A DNA stretch of 64,000 nt from JAVVXB01 sp036651815 (GCA_036651815.1 JAVVXB010000012.1:10748-74747), one strand, 5' to 3'; shown: positions 16,731 through 25,696, counted from the first letter of the stretch. The notes: a model not told the origin generated them from the letters alone. Translations and numbers: made by a program.

Positions 16731-17710
16731 GCAATTTCTCCTGGGGCGGCAGGTTCCGCCAACATGACTATTTTCATAAGAAAGTCCTCAGAAATGGCCG
16801 AAACTAGCGGCAGAAAGACATCCCGTACCTTGAGCAGCGCGGTTTCATCTGCCTTGATAAACAGTGCCGGGGTGTTGAGTTTCGTATACAACGCTTCATC
16901 GATGGCCTTGTCAAGAAGTTGCTGTTCCTCCTGGGTCAGTTTGATATCGCCAATGGCGAAAAGCGCTTTTTTCGTATCCTCGAATGTTGTTTTCTGCACA
17001 TCGATGTCCACGTATTGCAGTTGAGAATGAGGGATCGTCACGGTTACAATCCGTGTGTCCATATCCACGGAGATATCCTTCGGACTGAGGTTTGCGAGAT
17101 TGACGGTGTATACGCCCGTGCCATAGGAACGGATGGTTTTGGCTTTGCTGAACAATGCGATGTGAAGCAGAGCCTGTGAAATTTTGGTGGTGACTTCCAC
17201 GTCCTGTTCCATCACGACCAACTCCTGACGCTCTCGGGATTCACCCAAAATCGCATCGGAAAAGTCAAAGGCGTTATAGCCAAGCGATTCGTCCGGCAAA
17301 AAGCCATCGAGCGAGTCCGGCACAGAGATGTTTAGCGTTGGCGTCAATGCGCCGGAGAGCGCCGCTTTCACGCGTGGCCAGAAAAACAACAGTGTGAGGA
17401 GGAGCAACAGCGCAGCGATAAGAAATGCGATTATTTTGCGTTGGATGCGCCGGGCGCGCCGGTGCTTGCGGTGCCAACGTCCGTTGTGCCACACCTCTTC
17501 CTCCACATTGCACGTTCCATCAAAATCGGTGGGTGGTGCGTTTGCGCCAGCACACCGTTTTTGATGTGTCTGCTCCGCAGATGCACGAATTGCGGCGGAC
17601 TGATCCGGTCTGCCGGAAGCTTCCGCAATCATGCGTGCTAGAAAATCACTGCGACACGCTGCGGTATCGCGTGGTTGCGATCGACGGGTGCATCTGCCGT
17701 TATGTTGCAT
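16727..17710 (-). CDS. DUF4230 domain-containing membrane-anchored protein
   Basis: This 327-residue protein has a Cys-, His- and Arg-rich N-terminal stretch of about 90 residues, one transmembrane helix (KIIAFLIAALLLLLTLLFFW, about 92-111), and an extracytoplasmic domain typical of DUF4230 (VTTKISQALLHIALFSKAKT, IVTVTIPHSQLQY). The function of DUF4230 is unknown. The N-terminal extension is longer than in family members I recall; its Cys and His residues could bind metal, but no standard motif is clear. The start is ATG with GGAGGA 7 bp upstream. A strong promoter lies about 45 bp upstream. Confidence 0.8.
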   Translation of the reverse strand: MQHNGRCTRRSQPRDTAACRSDFLARMIAEASGRPDQSAAIRASAEQTHQKRCAGANAPPTDFDGTCNVEEEVWHNGRWHRKHRRARRIQRKIIAFLIAALLLLLTLLFFWPRVKAALSGALTPTLNISVPDSLDGFLPDESLGYNAFDFSDAILGESRERQELVVMEQDVEVTTKISQALLHIALFSKAKTIRSYGTGVYTVNLANLSPKDISVDMDTRIVTVTIPHSQLQYVDIDVQKTTFEDTKKALFAIGDIKLTQEEQQLLDKAIDEALYTKLNTPALFIKADETALLKVRDVFLPLVSAISEDFLMKIVMLAEPAAPGEIA

Positions 17711-17750
17711 AGAATGTCCTCCGTTGCTTCCCTCTATTGGTGATAGAAAT

Positions 17751-17780
17751 AGTATAGATGGATATGCGTGCCCTTGTCAA
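17751..17780 (-). promoter_or_regulatory. Promoter of the DUF4230-TrkA_C operon
   Basis: On the minus strand TTGACA (17775-17780), an 18-bp spacer and TATACT (17751-17756) form a near-consensus housekeeping promoter, 41 bp before the start codon. Confidence 0.75.
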
Positions 17781-17864
17781 CAAATGAGCTTTTGCTGCAA
17801 AAAGTGTTGTATTCAATCGATTTTGAACTGCAGTTACGGACCGTTTTTCGAGCAGGGAGTGCCC

Positions 17865-18130
17865 CAATGGTTCTTTGCTTTTTCACATCCACATCCGGGT
17901 TTTTGTGTGGATTCGAAACTTGATTTGGAATCGGTTTCGCTTTCTGCTAACGTTTTCGATCCGTTTCAAATTTTTCCTCAAAAGCATTTCTGATATTTTT
18001 GCCTTCTTTGTGCGTAAAGTTCGAAATTGCTCGCCAGTAAACCTGCAAATGCTCCATTTAAACGGACAAAAATCCACATTAAAAAGAAAACGAAACCACT
18101 TAAAACGTATTCGAAACCAACTTTGTGACA
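17865..18130. repeat. AT-rich degenerate intergenic repeat, copy 1
   Basis: The gap between the DUF4230 promoter and the rplU promoter has no gene. Its right half (about 18000-18125) aligns at about 60% by eye with the gap at 31424-31545. Shared blocks include a GGACA(A/G)AAAT core, an A-rich run and TTAAAAC followed by a TCGAAC-like end. Related sequence appears near 34.4 and 40.2 kb. No open frame persists across copies. Confidence 0.45.
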
Positions 18131-18209
18131 ATTTGGCAGAGTGAATGATTGAACGGCTTATGATGCGGAAAATACCTGCATCAATCTGGCTAGAATCTGT
18201 GGGAATTGA

Positions 18210-18239
18210 TTGACAGAGGGGAATTCTCTGTGATACAAT
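18210..18239 (+). promoter_or_regulatory. rplU: Promoter of the rplU operon
   Basis: TTGACA (18210-18215), an 18-bp spacer and TACAAT (18234-18239) lie about 100 bp before the rplU start, leaving room for the L21 leader. Confidence 0.8.
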
Positions 18240-18246
18240 CGATCGG

Positions 18247-18330
18247 TGAGCCGCTCCGGAGCGGTAGCGAAGTGTGCGCAAGAAATGGCGCAACACCGCG
18301 ATCGGGCGAGTCTGGTAATAGGAGGTGCAG
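18247..18330 (+). ncRNA. Ribosomal protein L21 leader (autoregulatory mRNA element)
   Basis: The roughly 85-nt leader contains a GC-rich stem-loop (GCCGCTCCGGAGCGGT region) and a second helix around GTGTGCGCAAGAAATGGCGC, just before the AGGAGG of rplU. Position and size fit the L21 leader of Firmicutes, where L21 is thought to repress its own operon. The assignment rests on position and visible stems, not on a covariance-model match. Confidence 0.65.
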
Positions 18331-18335
18331 TTATC

Positions 18336-18641
18336 GTGTATGCAATCATCCAAACCGGTGGGAAGCAGTATAAGGTTGAGGTTGGCGATCAGATCCTGAT
18401 CGAAAAGCTTGAATCTGAAGTGAATGCCGAAGTCGATTTTGAAACGTTGTTGGTTGCGGACGACGCAGGCGTAAAAGTCGGTAAGCCCATTTTGGACGGC
18501 GTAACCGTCAAGGGCAAGGTTCTCGAACACGGCAAGGGCAAGAAAGTTATTGTTTTCAAGTACAAGCCGAAGAAGAACATCCGTAAAAAGCGCGGCCATC
18601 GTCAGCCGTATACCAAGGTCGAGATTCTCTCGATCGGCTAA
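18336..18641 (+). CDS. rplU: 50S ribosomal protein L21
   Basis: This 101-residue protein matches L21 over its whole length: YAIIQTGGKQYKVEVGDQI at the N terminus, KVLEHGKGKKVIVFKYKPKK and the C-terminal RKKRGHRQPYTKVEI. It binds 23S rRNA in the large subunit. The start is GTG at 18336 with AGGAGGTG about 9 bp upstream. The frame is open further upstream, but that part is the structured leader. It is the first gene of rplU-prp-rpmA. Confidence 0.97.
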   Translation: MYAIIQTGGKQYKVEVGDQILIEKLESEVNAEVDFETLLVADDAGVKVGKPILDGVTVKGKVLEHGKGKKVIVFKYKPKKNIRKKRGHRQPYTKVEILSIG

Positions 18642-18646
18642 GAGCA

Positions 18647-18979
18647 ATGATCACCGTAACCATGTTGCGCGCCCAAGAAAAAATCGAAGGATTTATCTGT
18701 GAGGGGCATGCCAACTACGATGAGGCAGGACGGGACATCGTCTGCAGTGCCGTATCGGCGCTGACGCAGACCTGCATCCTCGGCCTTACCGATGTGATCG
18801 GACTACATGCAGGCGTTTCCATTGATGAAAACGATGGGATTACCTGTGTTATTGAAAAGGATATTGCTCCGGAACAAACTGAAAAGGCAATGCTGCTATT
18901 TCAAACGATGGCGGCGGGACTCTCAGCCATCCGGAAAGCATATCCGAAAAACCTCAAAATTCGAAACAGGGAGGTGTAA
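18647..18979 (+). CDS. prp: Ribosomal-processing cysteine protease Prp
   Basis: This 110-residue protein (YsxB family) has the catalytic His in CEGHANYDEAG and the catalytic Cys in DIVCSAVSAL. Prp removes the N-terminal extension of ribosomal protein L27 in Firmicutes and related bacteria. It sits 5 bp after rplU and 4 bp before rpmA, the classical place. Its substrate, the extended L27, is encoded next door. Confidence 0.94.
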   Translation: MITVTMLRAQEKIEGFICEGHANYDEAGRDIVCSAVSALTQTCILGLTDVIGLHAGVSIDENDGITCVIEKDIAPEQTEKAMLLFQTMAAGLSAIRKAYPKNLKIRNREV

Positions 18980-18983
18980 ATCG

Positions 18984-19274
18984 ATGTTTCAGATGAATCT
19001 GCAGTTATTTGCCCATAAAAAGGGCGTTGGTTCGTCCCGTAACGGTCGTGACAGCGAAGCTCAGCGCCTTGGACCGAAACGTGCGGACGGGCAATTTGTG
19101 CTTGCCGGCAACATTCTCGTTCGCCAGCGCGGCACGCATTTCCATCCCGGCAACAATGTTGGGATCGGCAAAGACGACACGTTGTTTGCCAAGGTTGATG
19201 GCGTGGTTCGCTTCGAAACCAAACATTTTGGCAAGAAGCAGGTCAGCGTTTACCCCGAGGCGGTCAACGAATGA
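18984..19274 (+). CDS. rpmA: 50S ribosomal protein L27 with cleavable N-terminal leader
   Basis: This 96-residue L27 has GSSRNGRDSEAQRLG, VRQRGTHFHPG and FETKHFGKKQVSVYP. It begins MFQMNLQLF directly before AHKKG, the leader cut by Prp so that the mature N terminus can reach the peptidyl transferase centre. GGGAGGTG precedes the ATG. In many Firmicutes obgE follows; here a glycosidase gene does. Confidence 0.97.
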   Translation: MFQMNLQLFAHKKGVGSSRNGRDSEAQRLGPKRADGQFVLAGNILVRQRGTHFHPGNNVGIGKDDTLFAKVDGVVRFETKHFGKKQVSVYPEAVNE

Positions 19275-19441
19275 TGTACTTTTCTTTATGAATGAAGAAA
19301 AGTATCCAAATTAAATGAACATGACCAAATAGCGGAGGATCGGTAGCATACTGATTCTCTGCTTTTTTAACAAAGAAGCGCATGTGATAGATGCGTAGCC
19401 GTATTCTCACAGGTAAAGTTGAACAAGGAGGATGCAGAGGG

Positions 19442-21316
19442 ATGTTAACCAAGGATAGTTCCATTGGGGATCTGTTGAAAAACCCGATCGGTTGCGACGT
19501 GATTGGTCGCTTGACGCAATATGCGGGGATTCCGGCAGGGATCATCGATCACCCGCTGACGCGCGCTGTAAAGCTGCGGACACTGCCGAAGCTTGCAAAG
19601 GGTATGGTCGATGAAAATCTGCTCGAAACACTGCTGCAACTTTTTAATCAGGACGAGGGGGAAATACAGCTCCTGAAGAACGACGAGCGCCCCTGGTGGA
19701 AAAGCGCGGTTGTATATCAAATCTACCCGCGGTCGTTTATGGACAGCAATGCGGACGGGGTGGGGGATCTTCCGGGGATTCTTGTGAAGCTTGATTATTT
19801 ACAAGCGCTGGGTGTGACCGCCCTATGGCTTTCTCCTGTGTATGATTCGCCAAACGACGACAACGGTTATGATGTGCGGGATTACCGTTCGATTATGGCC
19901 GATTTTGGTACGATGGCGGATATGGAGCGGTTGATCGCGGAATTGCACAGGCGGAATATGCGGCTGATTATGGATCTGGTGCTAAACCATACCTCCGATG
20001 AGCATCCCTGGTTTTTGGAGAGCTTGAAGAACCCATCCGGTCCATATGGGGATTACTACATCTGGCGCAAAGGCGCGGATGAGAAAACGCCGCCGAACAA
20101 CTGGCTATCGCTGTTTTCCGGCCCAGCATGGACATATTATCCGGAACGCGATGAATGGGCGATGCATCTATTTTCAAAAAAGCAGATGGATTTAAACTGG
20201 GAGAATCCAGCCGTTCGAAAAGACGTGTTCGATATCGTTGATTTTTGGCGAGACAAGGGTGTTGACGGTTTTCGGCTGGATGTCATCAGCTTTATCAGCA
20301 AAAATTCGCTGGCGGATGGCAACGAGAAGCTTGGCCAACTACTAGGAATCCGTGGGGTTGAACATTATTTCTATGGGAAAAATCTGCATGTACTGCTGCA
20401 GGAACTGAAGGCAAATGCGTTCCATGATGCGTTTACCATTGGGGAAACACCAGGCACAGGGCCGGAAATGAACCGGTTACTGTCCGCGCCACAGCGGCAG
20501 GAGCTATCCACAGTGTTTTGCTTTGATCACATGGAGAATATTGGGAAGAACCGCTTTGACGATTATCGGTATGATCTCAACCATCTCAAGCGCTGCCTGA
20601 TTGCCTATGAAGGGGCGTATGCGGATGTGAGCTGGCCTACGATCTTTACGGAAAATCATGACAATCCGCGCATGCCAAGCAAGATTGATCCTCGTCCGGA
20701 ATACCGGGAACGAATAGCCAAACTGTTGTGTGTGCTACTACTGACGGCGCGCGGGACGGTATTTCTCTATCAGGGACAGGAATTGGGCGCGGTCAATGTA
20801 GATTTTTCAGATATTATGCAGTTGAAGGATGTCGAAAGTCTGAATCGTTACCGAGAGCTGATGGAGGCGGAGGATGCGCAGGCCTGGCGGCACATCCTTG
20901 CCGGCACACGCGATCATGCCCGCACGCCTATGCAGTGGACAGGAGAGCGATTTGGTGGATTTTCCACCGCGGAACCATGGATCCGCATGGGGAATCCCGA
21001 ACTAATCAATGCTGCAGATGAAACCAACGATCCGGAATCTGTACTCAACTTTTATCGTGCGATGATCGCGCTACGCCTGAGCCATACGGAGATGCTGGTA
21101 TACGGATCATTTGCTCCACTGCATCAAAAACGGCGTGATTTATTCTGCTATGAGCGCGGCGCGGGGGCTGGACACTTCTATATCGAAGCGAACCTGTCCG
21201 ACCATGAGATTGCGAAACCGCGGGTTCACGCTCAATATACGCATGTGATCGGCAACTATCCGGAGCCAACGGAACGCCTACGTCCCTATGAAGCGCAGAT
21301 ATACCGAGTATTGTAA
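19442..21316 (+). CDS. GH13 alpha-glucosidase (oligo-1,6-glucosidase-like) with extra N-terminal domain
   Basis: This 624-residue cytoplasmic enzyme has a GH13 catalytic domain from about residue 85: WWKSAVVYQIYPRSFMDSN, RLIMDLVLNHTSDEHPWF, the nucleophile Asp in GFRLDVISF, the acid/base Glu in TIGETPGTG and the third carboxylate in TENHDNPRMPS. These fit the oligo-1,6-glucosidase/alpha-glucosidase branch. The first 85 residues (KNPIGCDVIGRLTQYAG to LLETLLQLFNQ) are a small extra domain I cannot name. The start is ATG 19442 with AAGGAGG about 11 bp upstream. It would release glucose from alpha-glucosides for glycolysis. Confidence 0.9.
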   Translation: MLTKDSSIGDLLKNPIGCDVIGRLTQYAGIPAGIIDHPLTRAVKLRTLPKLAKGMVDENLLETLLQLFNQDEGEIQLLKNDERPWWKSAVVYQIYPRSFMDSNADGVGDLPGILVKLDYLQALGVTALWLSPVYDSPNDDNGYDVRDYRSIMADFGTMADMERLIAELHRRNMRLIMDLVLNHTSDEHPWFLESLKNPSGPYGDYYIWRKGADEKTPPNNWLSLFSGPAWTYYPERDEWAMHLFSKKQMDLNWENPAVRKDVFDIVDFWRDKGVDGFRLDVISFISKNSLADGNEKLGQLLGIRGVEHYFYGKNLHVLLQELKANAFHDAFTIGETPGTGPEMNRLLSAPQRQELSTVFCFDHMENIGKNRFDDYRYDLNHLKRCLIAYEGAYADVSWPTIFTENHDNPRMPSKIDPRPEYRERIAKLLCVLLLTARGTVFLYQGQELGAVNVDFSDIMQLKDVESLNRYRELMEAEDAQAWRHILAGTRDHARTPMQWTGERFGGFSTAEPWIRMGNPELINAADETNDPESVLNFYRAMIALRLSHTEMLVYGSFAPLHQKRRDLFCYERGAGAGHFYIEANLSDHEIAKPRVHAQYTHVIGNYPEPTERLRPYEAQIYRVL

Positions 21317-21395
21317 CGAATTCGTAAACAGGATGTGGATTTCCTTGCGACGGCGCACATTTTCCACTACACTCAAAGAAACGGGGAGGATCGGC

Positions 21396-22838
21396 ATGAA
21401 AAGACGAATATTTTGCATATTGCTGATCGCGCTGACGCTGATGGTATCGTTCGCGCCGATGCGTCATGCCAACGCACTGACACTGACAACGGGTAAAATC
21501 GTGGGGTCAGGCATCGCGTTTCGTAAGGCAGCCGATTCTGACAGCAAGTTGATTGCTCGGTTGTCTGAGGGTACGGTTGTTAAAATTCTAAAAGCAAACG
21601 TCAATGCGGAATGGTATCAGGTGGAATATGCCGACAAGGCCGGATATGTCAATCGTTTGTATGTGGACATCGAGCCTTCCATGCCATCGTACCAGATGAA
21701 GTATTCCGGCAAAGTCATCAACTGCAAGGAAAACATCAATGTACGTGGGGCTGCAAGCGGAAAAGGCGCAGTGCTTGGCGTTGCAAACAAGGGCGCGGTG
21801 CTGGAAGTCACGCAGGCATTTTATAATGAAGGGTACCACCAGATTTTGTTCAACGGGAATACGGGCTACGTGTCCAAAAAATATATCGAACTAAAAGCAC
21901 AGGTGGATAATGCCAGCCTTACCGATCTCGCCATCACAGGCGGCACGTTGTATCCGAAGTTTTCACCCAATGAATATGGCTATATTCTGACTGCGAATGC
22001 TGAGCAGGTTACAATCAAGGCCAGCGCCAATGACGGCGTCAAGGTCAGCGTGGACAGAACCGGTGTGAGCAGCGCAAAATACACCATCCGTTCCGGAAAC
22101 AGCAAAACCATACGCATCTCTGTAGGAGGAAAGGTAAAGTATTCCATCTATCTTGTGCGGGATGTGCTGACGGTTGGAACCTGGAACATCAAACGCGGCA
22201 ATAGCAACCTTGTGGAACAGGGATGGCTGATTGCCAATGAGCGGCCGGATATCATCGGTATTCAGGAAGTATATGTCAACGAAAAAGAGCAGACCAATAA
22301 CCTATTGTCGCTGCGCACCCGTGAAGCGCAGAATTGTTCCTTTACGCCGACCATCGATTATGAATCCGGGGGACAGTATGGTATCGGTCAAATCAGTCGG
22401 TTCAAGCCGGAAACAACGGAGAAGTTTGAATTGGACAGCAGCGGCAAAGAAGCACGTGCACTTCAAAAAGTGGTGTATCAGATCGATGGGAAGACGGTAT
22501 CGGTCTATAATACGCATTTTTCCTACGAGTCTGAAAGCATTCGCCGCAAGCAGTTTTCCGCGATCTTTCAGATTATGAAGAAGGACAAGAATCCATACAA
22601 AATTTTGACGGGTGACTTTAATGCCAAGGAAGCGGAGTTTTACGAGTTTCGAAAGGGTGCCTACAAAGTCGTCAACACTTCTGAAACGAAGTTTTATGAT
22701 TATTCCTACAAACGGATTGATGTCAATCAGATTGATAATATCATTGTGAGCAGCAATATCTATGTACTCAATGGACGTGCGATTCCAACCGAATTTTCCG
22801 ATCATTATCCACTGTTTGCGTTTCTGTCGCTCCGCTGA
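21396..22838 (+). CDS. Secreted SH3-domain endonuclease/exonuclease/phosphatase family protein
   Basis: This 480-residue exported protein has a signal peptide (RIFCILLIALTLMVSFAPM). Two bacterial SH3 repeats follow (GIAFRKAADSDSKLIARLSE; NVRGAASGKGAVLGVANKG), likely binding the cell wall, then a beta-rich linker (residues about 175-260) and a C-terminal DNase I-like domain. That domain has the expected residues: Asn in GTWNIKRGN, Glu in IGIQEVY, His in VYNTHFSYES, Asp and Asn in LTGDFNAKE, Asp in QIDNIIV and the terminal SDHYP. It is probably an extracellular nuclease or phosphodiesterase. The start has GGGGAGGA upstream. Confidence 0.87.
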   Translation: MKRRIFCILLIALTLMVSFAPMRHANALTLTTGKIVGSGIAFRKAADSDSKLIARLSEGTVVKILKANVNAEWYQVEYADKAGYVNRLYVDIEPSMPSYQMKYSGKVINCKENINVRGAASGKGAVLGVANKGAVLEVTQAFYNEGYHQILFNGNTGYVSKKYIELKAQVDNASLTDLAITGGTLYPKFSPNEYGYILTANAEQVTIKASANDGVKVSVDRTGVSSAKYTIRSGNSKTIRISVGGKVKYSIYLVRDVLTVGTWNIKRGNSNLVEQGWLIANERPDIIGIQEVYVNEKEQTNNLLSLRTREAQNCSFTPTIDYESGGQYGIGQISRFKPETTEKFELDSSGKEARALQKVVYQIDGKTVSVYNTHFSYESESIRRKQFSAIFQIMKKDKNPYKILTGDFNAKEAEFYEFRKGAYKVVNTSETKFYDYSYKRIDVNQIDNIIVSSNIYVLNGRAIPTEFSDHYPLFAFLSLR

Positions 22839-22868
22839 CACCCCCATTAATCGAAAAATGAAGCGTAT

Positions 22869-22906
22869 CAGGCTGCCAAAAACTTGATTTTTCGACAGCC
22901 TGTTTT
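22869..22906 (+). terminator. Terminator after the secreted nuclease gene
   Basis: CAGGCTG (22869-22875) pairs with CAGCCTG (22896-22902), extended inside by AAAAA/TTTTT, and is followed by TTTT. It overlaps the end of the convergent gene. Confidence 0.75.
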
Positions 22907-23540
22907 AGTTCTTTACTTTTTCATTTACAGCGCGAATGAAAGCCCCATAGGAAGCGCGGTAGGGGATGGCCAACCGGCCGGTCTGGCTGAACAGGTGGGA
23001 TAGGCGGATGAGCGCGTCCCCATCGGTGATTCGTTGTGCGGTGGGCATGGCGCCTGCCAGCTGTGTGATTTGAAACGCAAAACGGCCGCGTACCAGCAGA
23101 AGCACCGCATGGGAATGAAGCTCGGCCGGACTGGAAACGGAGAACAGTTTCAGCCGATCGGCTAGCAACAGAGGGAGAAACGCGGTGCAGAGGCCGGAAG
23201 CGTCTTTTCCGTCTCCGTTGAGAAACAGTAAGACTCGCAGACGAAGTGTCCGGTCTTCGGCCGCTTCCAGCAGGGCCAATCGGATGGCATCACAGGTGAG
23301 TACAGGGACATCCCGATCGGCCAAGTGCAACTCGACTGTTTCCCCAGTCTGAAGACTGCGGAGTGCGCCAGCAAGTTCTGCGGCAATCTGATCATATCCA
23401 ATGAAATCCTGCCGGCGCTTGGTTGCAACCATTTCATACAGTTGCGTAACGAGATTACGCTGGATGGGGAAGCGGTTTTCCGCCGCTTTTGCATCCACGT
23501 GTGCAAGAATTTCTTTTGTGTGATCCGAAAATCGATTCAA
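22905..23540 (-). CDS. Hypothetical protein, 211 residues
   Basis: I do not recognise this protein. It is a soluble, Leu- and Arg-rich sequence of alternating helix and strand with no signal peptide or membrane helix. The N-terminal 60 residues (ILAHVDAKAAENRFPIQRNL) look helical. The start is TTG 23540, supported by GTGGAG about 9 bp upstream and by the lack of an early ATG. The ends of this gene and the nuclease gene overlap only in the terminator. The minus-strand aldolase gene upstream ends in its own terminator, but an independent promoter is not obvious. Confidence 0.6.
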   Translation of the reverse strand: MNRFSDHTKEILAHVDAKAAENRFPIQRNLVTQLYEMVATKRRQDFIGYDQIAAELAGALRSLQTGETVELHLADRDVPVLTCDAIRLALLEAAEDRTLRLRVLLFLNGDGKDASGLCTAFLPLLLADRLKLFSVSSPAELHSHAVLLLVRGRFAFQITQLAGAMPTAQRITDGDALIRLSHLFSQTGRLAIPYRASYGAFIRAVNEKVKN

Positions 23541-23567
23541 AATTCGTCACTCCACAAATTCGAAGAA

Positions 23568-23597
23568 AGAAAAACCCCGGCAGATTCTGTCGGGGTT
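23568..23597 (-). terminator. Terminator after fructose-bisphosphate aldolase
   Basis: On the minus strand a 10-bp stem (23573-23582 with 23588-23597, AACCCCGACA type) is followed by a T-rich tail, 14 bp after the aldolase stop. Confidence 0.85.
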
Positions 23598-23610
23598 TGT
23601 CGATTGTAAG

Positions 23611-24546
23611 TTACGCTTTGCCGTTGCAGCCGAGTACGTCGACGATCTTATGGGCAACCATCGCCCGGATCGCTTCACGCGCGGGTTTGAGGTACTGACG
23701 CGGATCAAAGTGAGAGGGATTCTCCGCAAAGTATTTGCGGATGGTGCCGGTCATGGCAAGACGCAGGTCACTGTCGATATTGATCTTGCAGACGGCCATT
23801 CTGGCGGCTTTGCGCAGCATATCCTCAGGTACGCCGATGGCATCCGGCATTTGACCGCCATACTGATTGATCATCTCGACGAACGCAGGGATGACGCTGG
23901 AGGCACCGTGCAGTACGATAGGAAAGTTGGGCAAGCGTTTTTCCACTTCCTCAAGAATATCAAAGCGGAGCTGCGGCTTTGTGCCGGGCTTAAATTTGTA
24001 TGCGCCGTGGCTGGTGCCGATGGCGATTGCCAAGGAATCGACGTTGGTGCGGGTTACGAAATCCTGAACCTGCGCTGGGTCTGTGTAAGAACCTTGACCA
24101 GCTTCAACCTTGACCTCGTCCTCGACGCCTTCGAGCCGTCCAAGCTCACCTTCAACGACTACGCCATGATCATGCGCATATTCCACAACCTGCTTGGTCA
24201 ACGTGACGTTTTCTTCGTAGGAATGCTTACTTCCGTCGATCATGACGGAGGAAAAGCCACCATCGATGCAGCTCTTGCACAACTCGAAGCTATCGCCGTG
24301 ATCCAGATGGACGCAGATGGGCAGGTCTGTCTCAATGCAGGCTGCCTCGATTAGTTTCATCAGATAGGTATGATTGGCGTATTTACGTGCGCCGGAACTC
24401 ACTTGAAGAATCAGCGGAGCGCTCAGTTCCTTGGCAGCTTCCGTGATACCTTGGATAATCTCCATGTTGTTTACATTGAATGCGCCGATGGCATAGCCGC
24501 CTTTATACGCATCCGCAAACATTTTTTTGCTCGTTACGATTGGCAT
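23611..24546 (-). CDS. fba: Class II fructose-bisphosphate aldolase
   Basis: This 311-residue zinc enzyme cleaves fructose 1,6-bisphosphate to two triose phosphates. Zinc and catalytic residues are in ICVHLDHGDSFE (His-Leu-Asp-His), VEGELGRLEG, GTSHGAYKF and VLHGASSV. The KINIDSDLRLAMTG block completes the phosphate site. ATG 24546 is chosen because GGAGATCC stands just upstream; eight further in-frame codons upstream are not needed. It is monocistronic with its own terminator and is divergent from the glycosyltransferase gene. Confidence 0.96.
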   Translation of the reverse strand: MPIVTSKKMFADAYKGGYAIGAFNVNNMEIIQGITEAAKELSAPLILQVSSGARKYANHTYLMKLIEAACIETDLPICVHLDHGDSFELCKSCIDGGFSSVMIDGSKHSYEENVTLTKQVVEYAHDHGVVVEGELGRLEGVEDEVKVEAGQGSYTDPAQVQDFVTRTNVDSLAIAIGTSHGAYKFKPGTKPQLRFDILEEVEKRLPNFPIVLHGASSVIPAFVEMINQYGGQMPDAIGVPEDMLRKAARMAVCKINIDSDLRLAMTGTIRKYFAENPSHFDPRQYLKPAREAIRAMVAHKIVDVLGCNGKA

Positions 24547-24619
24547 AGTGGATCTCCTTTGCATGTTCATCTATTATCGTAGGTATTATACCGCATTCCC
24601 CCCGAATTGCAACGAAAAA

Positions 24620-24648
24620 TTGCAATGATTGAAATAATGGGCTATAAT
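24620..24648 (+). promoter_or_regulatory. Promoter of the glycosyltransferase gene
   Basis: TTGCAA (24620-24625), a 17-bp spacer and consensus TATAAT (24643-24648) lie 33 bp before the start codon, in the gap divergent from fba. Confidence 0.75.
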
Positions 24649-24680
24649 TAAAGATGGAAATTCTATGGAGGTAGCGACAT

Positions 24681-25634
24681 ATGCTGAACAAACTGCTTTC
24701 ACTGGTGGTTCCCGTTTACTTTGAACAAGAAGTTTTGAGGGAATCATACAGCCGCATGTCAAAAGCCATGCAGGATACCGGATATGACTACGAAATTCTC
24801 TATGTGAACGATGGCAGCCGTGATGGAACAATGAAAATTCTGCGCGACCTTGCCAAAGAGGATGCACATGTGAAAGTGTTGTCCTTTTCGCGCAACTTCG
24901 GCCACCAGCTTGCGGTCACCTGTGGGATGGACGCAGCCAAGGGGGATGCGCTGATTATTATCGATGTGGACTTACAGGACCCGCCGGAACTGATTCCCCA
25001 AATGGTCAAGATGTGGGAAGACGGTGCAGATATTGTCTATGGTAAACGATTGAAGCGTGAGGGTGAGACACTGTTTAAAAAGCTCACGGCTGCAGTATAC
25101 TATCGGTTGTTAAGCTGGATGAGCGCCTATCCAATCCCGCTGGATACAGGCGATTTTCGCTTGATTGGCCGCAATGTGGCAGACTGTTTTCTCAAGATGA
25201 GGGAGCACAACCGTTTTCTGCGTGGTATGTCCGCCTGGATGGGCTATGAGGCGGTTCCGATTGAATATGAACGACATGAACGCGTTGCCGGCAAGACCAA
25301 ATATACGCTCAAAAAAATGCTGCGTCTTGCCTCCGATGGAATCACCGGATATTCCGACAAGCCGCTGACCATGCCGGGCGTGCTTGGCATTGGTGTATGT
25401 GGCTTCGCGGGGGTTGGCCTGATAGCGTTGATCGTTTTAGTCTGCACCTGTGGCGTGCCTGCGTGGCTGTGGGCAGTGGATGGGATTCTGCTGTTGCAGG
25501 GATTGACGCTGTGCTTTATGGGCTTGCAGGGCATGTACATTGGCCGCATCTACGACGAAGCAAAAGCGCGTCCGTTATACATTGTTGCAGAGCGATTGAA
25601 TATGGAGAATGGCTGCGAAACTTCCGTCCATTGA
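24681..25634 (+). CDS. Polyprenyl-phosphate glycosyltransferase, GT2 family (GtrB/DPM1-like)
   Basis: This 317-residue enzyme transfers a sugar from a nucleotide sugar to a lipid carrier on the inner membrane face. The GT2 fold has VVPVYFEQEVL, the nucleotide-binding EILYVNDGSRDGT and a DVDLQDPPE metal motif (residues about 94-102). LDTGDFRLIGR, the acceptor-side motif, and GKTKYTLKKML follow. Two transmembrane helices (about 238-260 and 268-290) anchor the C terminus, as in GtrB. The start has GGAGG upstream. Likely roles are wall polymer or exopolysaccharide glycosylation. Confidence 0.9.
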   Translation: MLNKLLSLVVPVYFEQEVLRESYSRMSKAMQDTGYDYEILYVNDGSRDGTMKILRDLAKEDAHVKVLSFSRNFGHQLAVTCGMDAAKGDALIIIDVDLQDPPELIPQMVKMWEDGADIVYGKRLKREGETLFKKLTAAVYYRLLSWMSAYPIPLDTGDFRLIGRNVADCFLKMREHNRFLRGMSAWMGYEAVPIEYERHERVAGKTKYTLKKMLRLASDGITGYSDKPLTMPGVLGIGVCGFAGVGLIALIVLVCTCGVPAWLWAVDGILLLQGLTLCFMGLQGMYIGRIYDEAKARPLYIVAERLNMENGCETSVH

Positions 25635-25667
25635 AAGATTTTTCAGCATGACCGACAGATTTTCTTC

Positions 25668-25696
25668 TTGCATGACAACGTTCTTTGTTGTACTAT
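25668..25696 (+). promoter_or_regulatory. Promoter of the GAPDH gene
   Basis: TTGCAT (25668-25673), a 17-bp spacer and TACTAT (25691-25696) precede a 50-nt leader with AAGGAG before the start codon. Confidence 0.65.
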
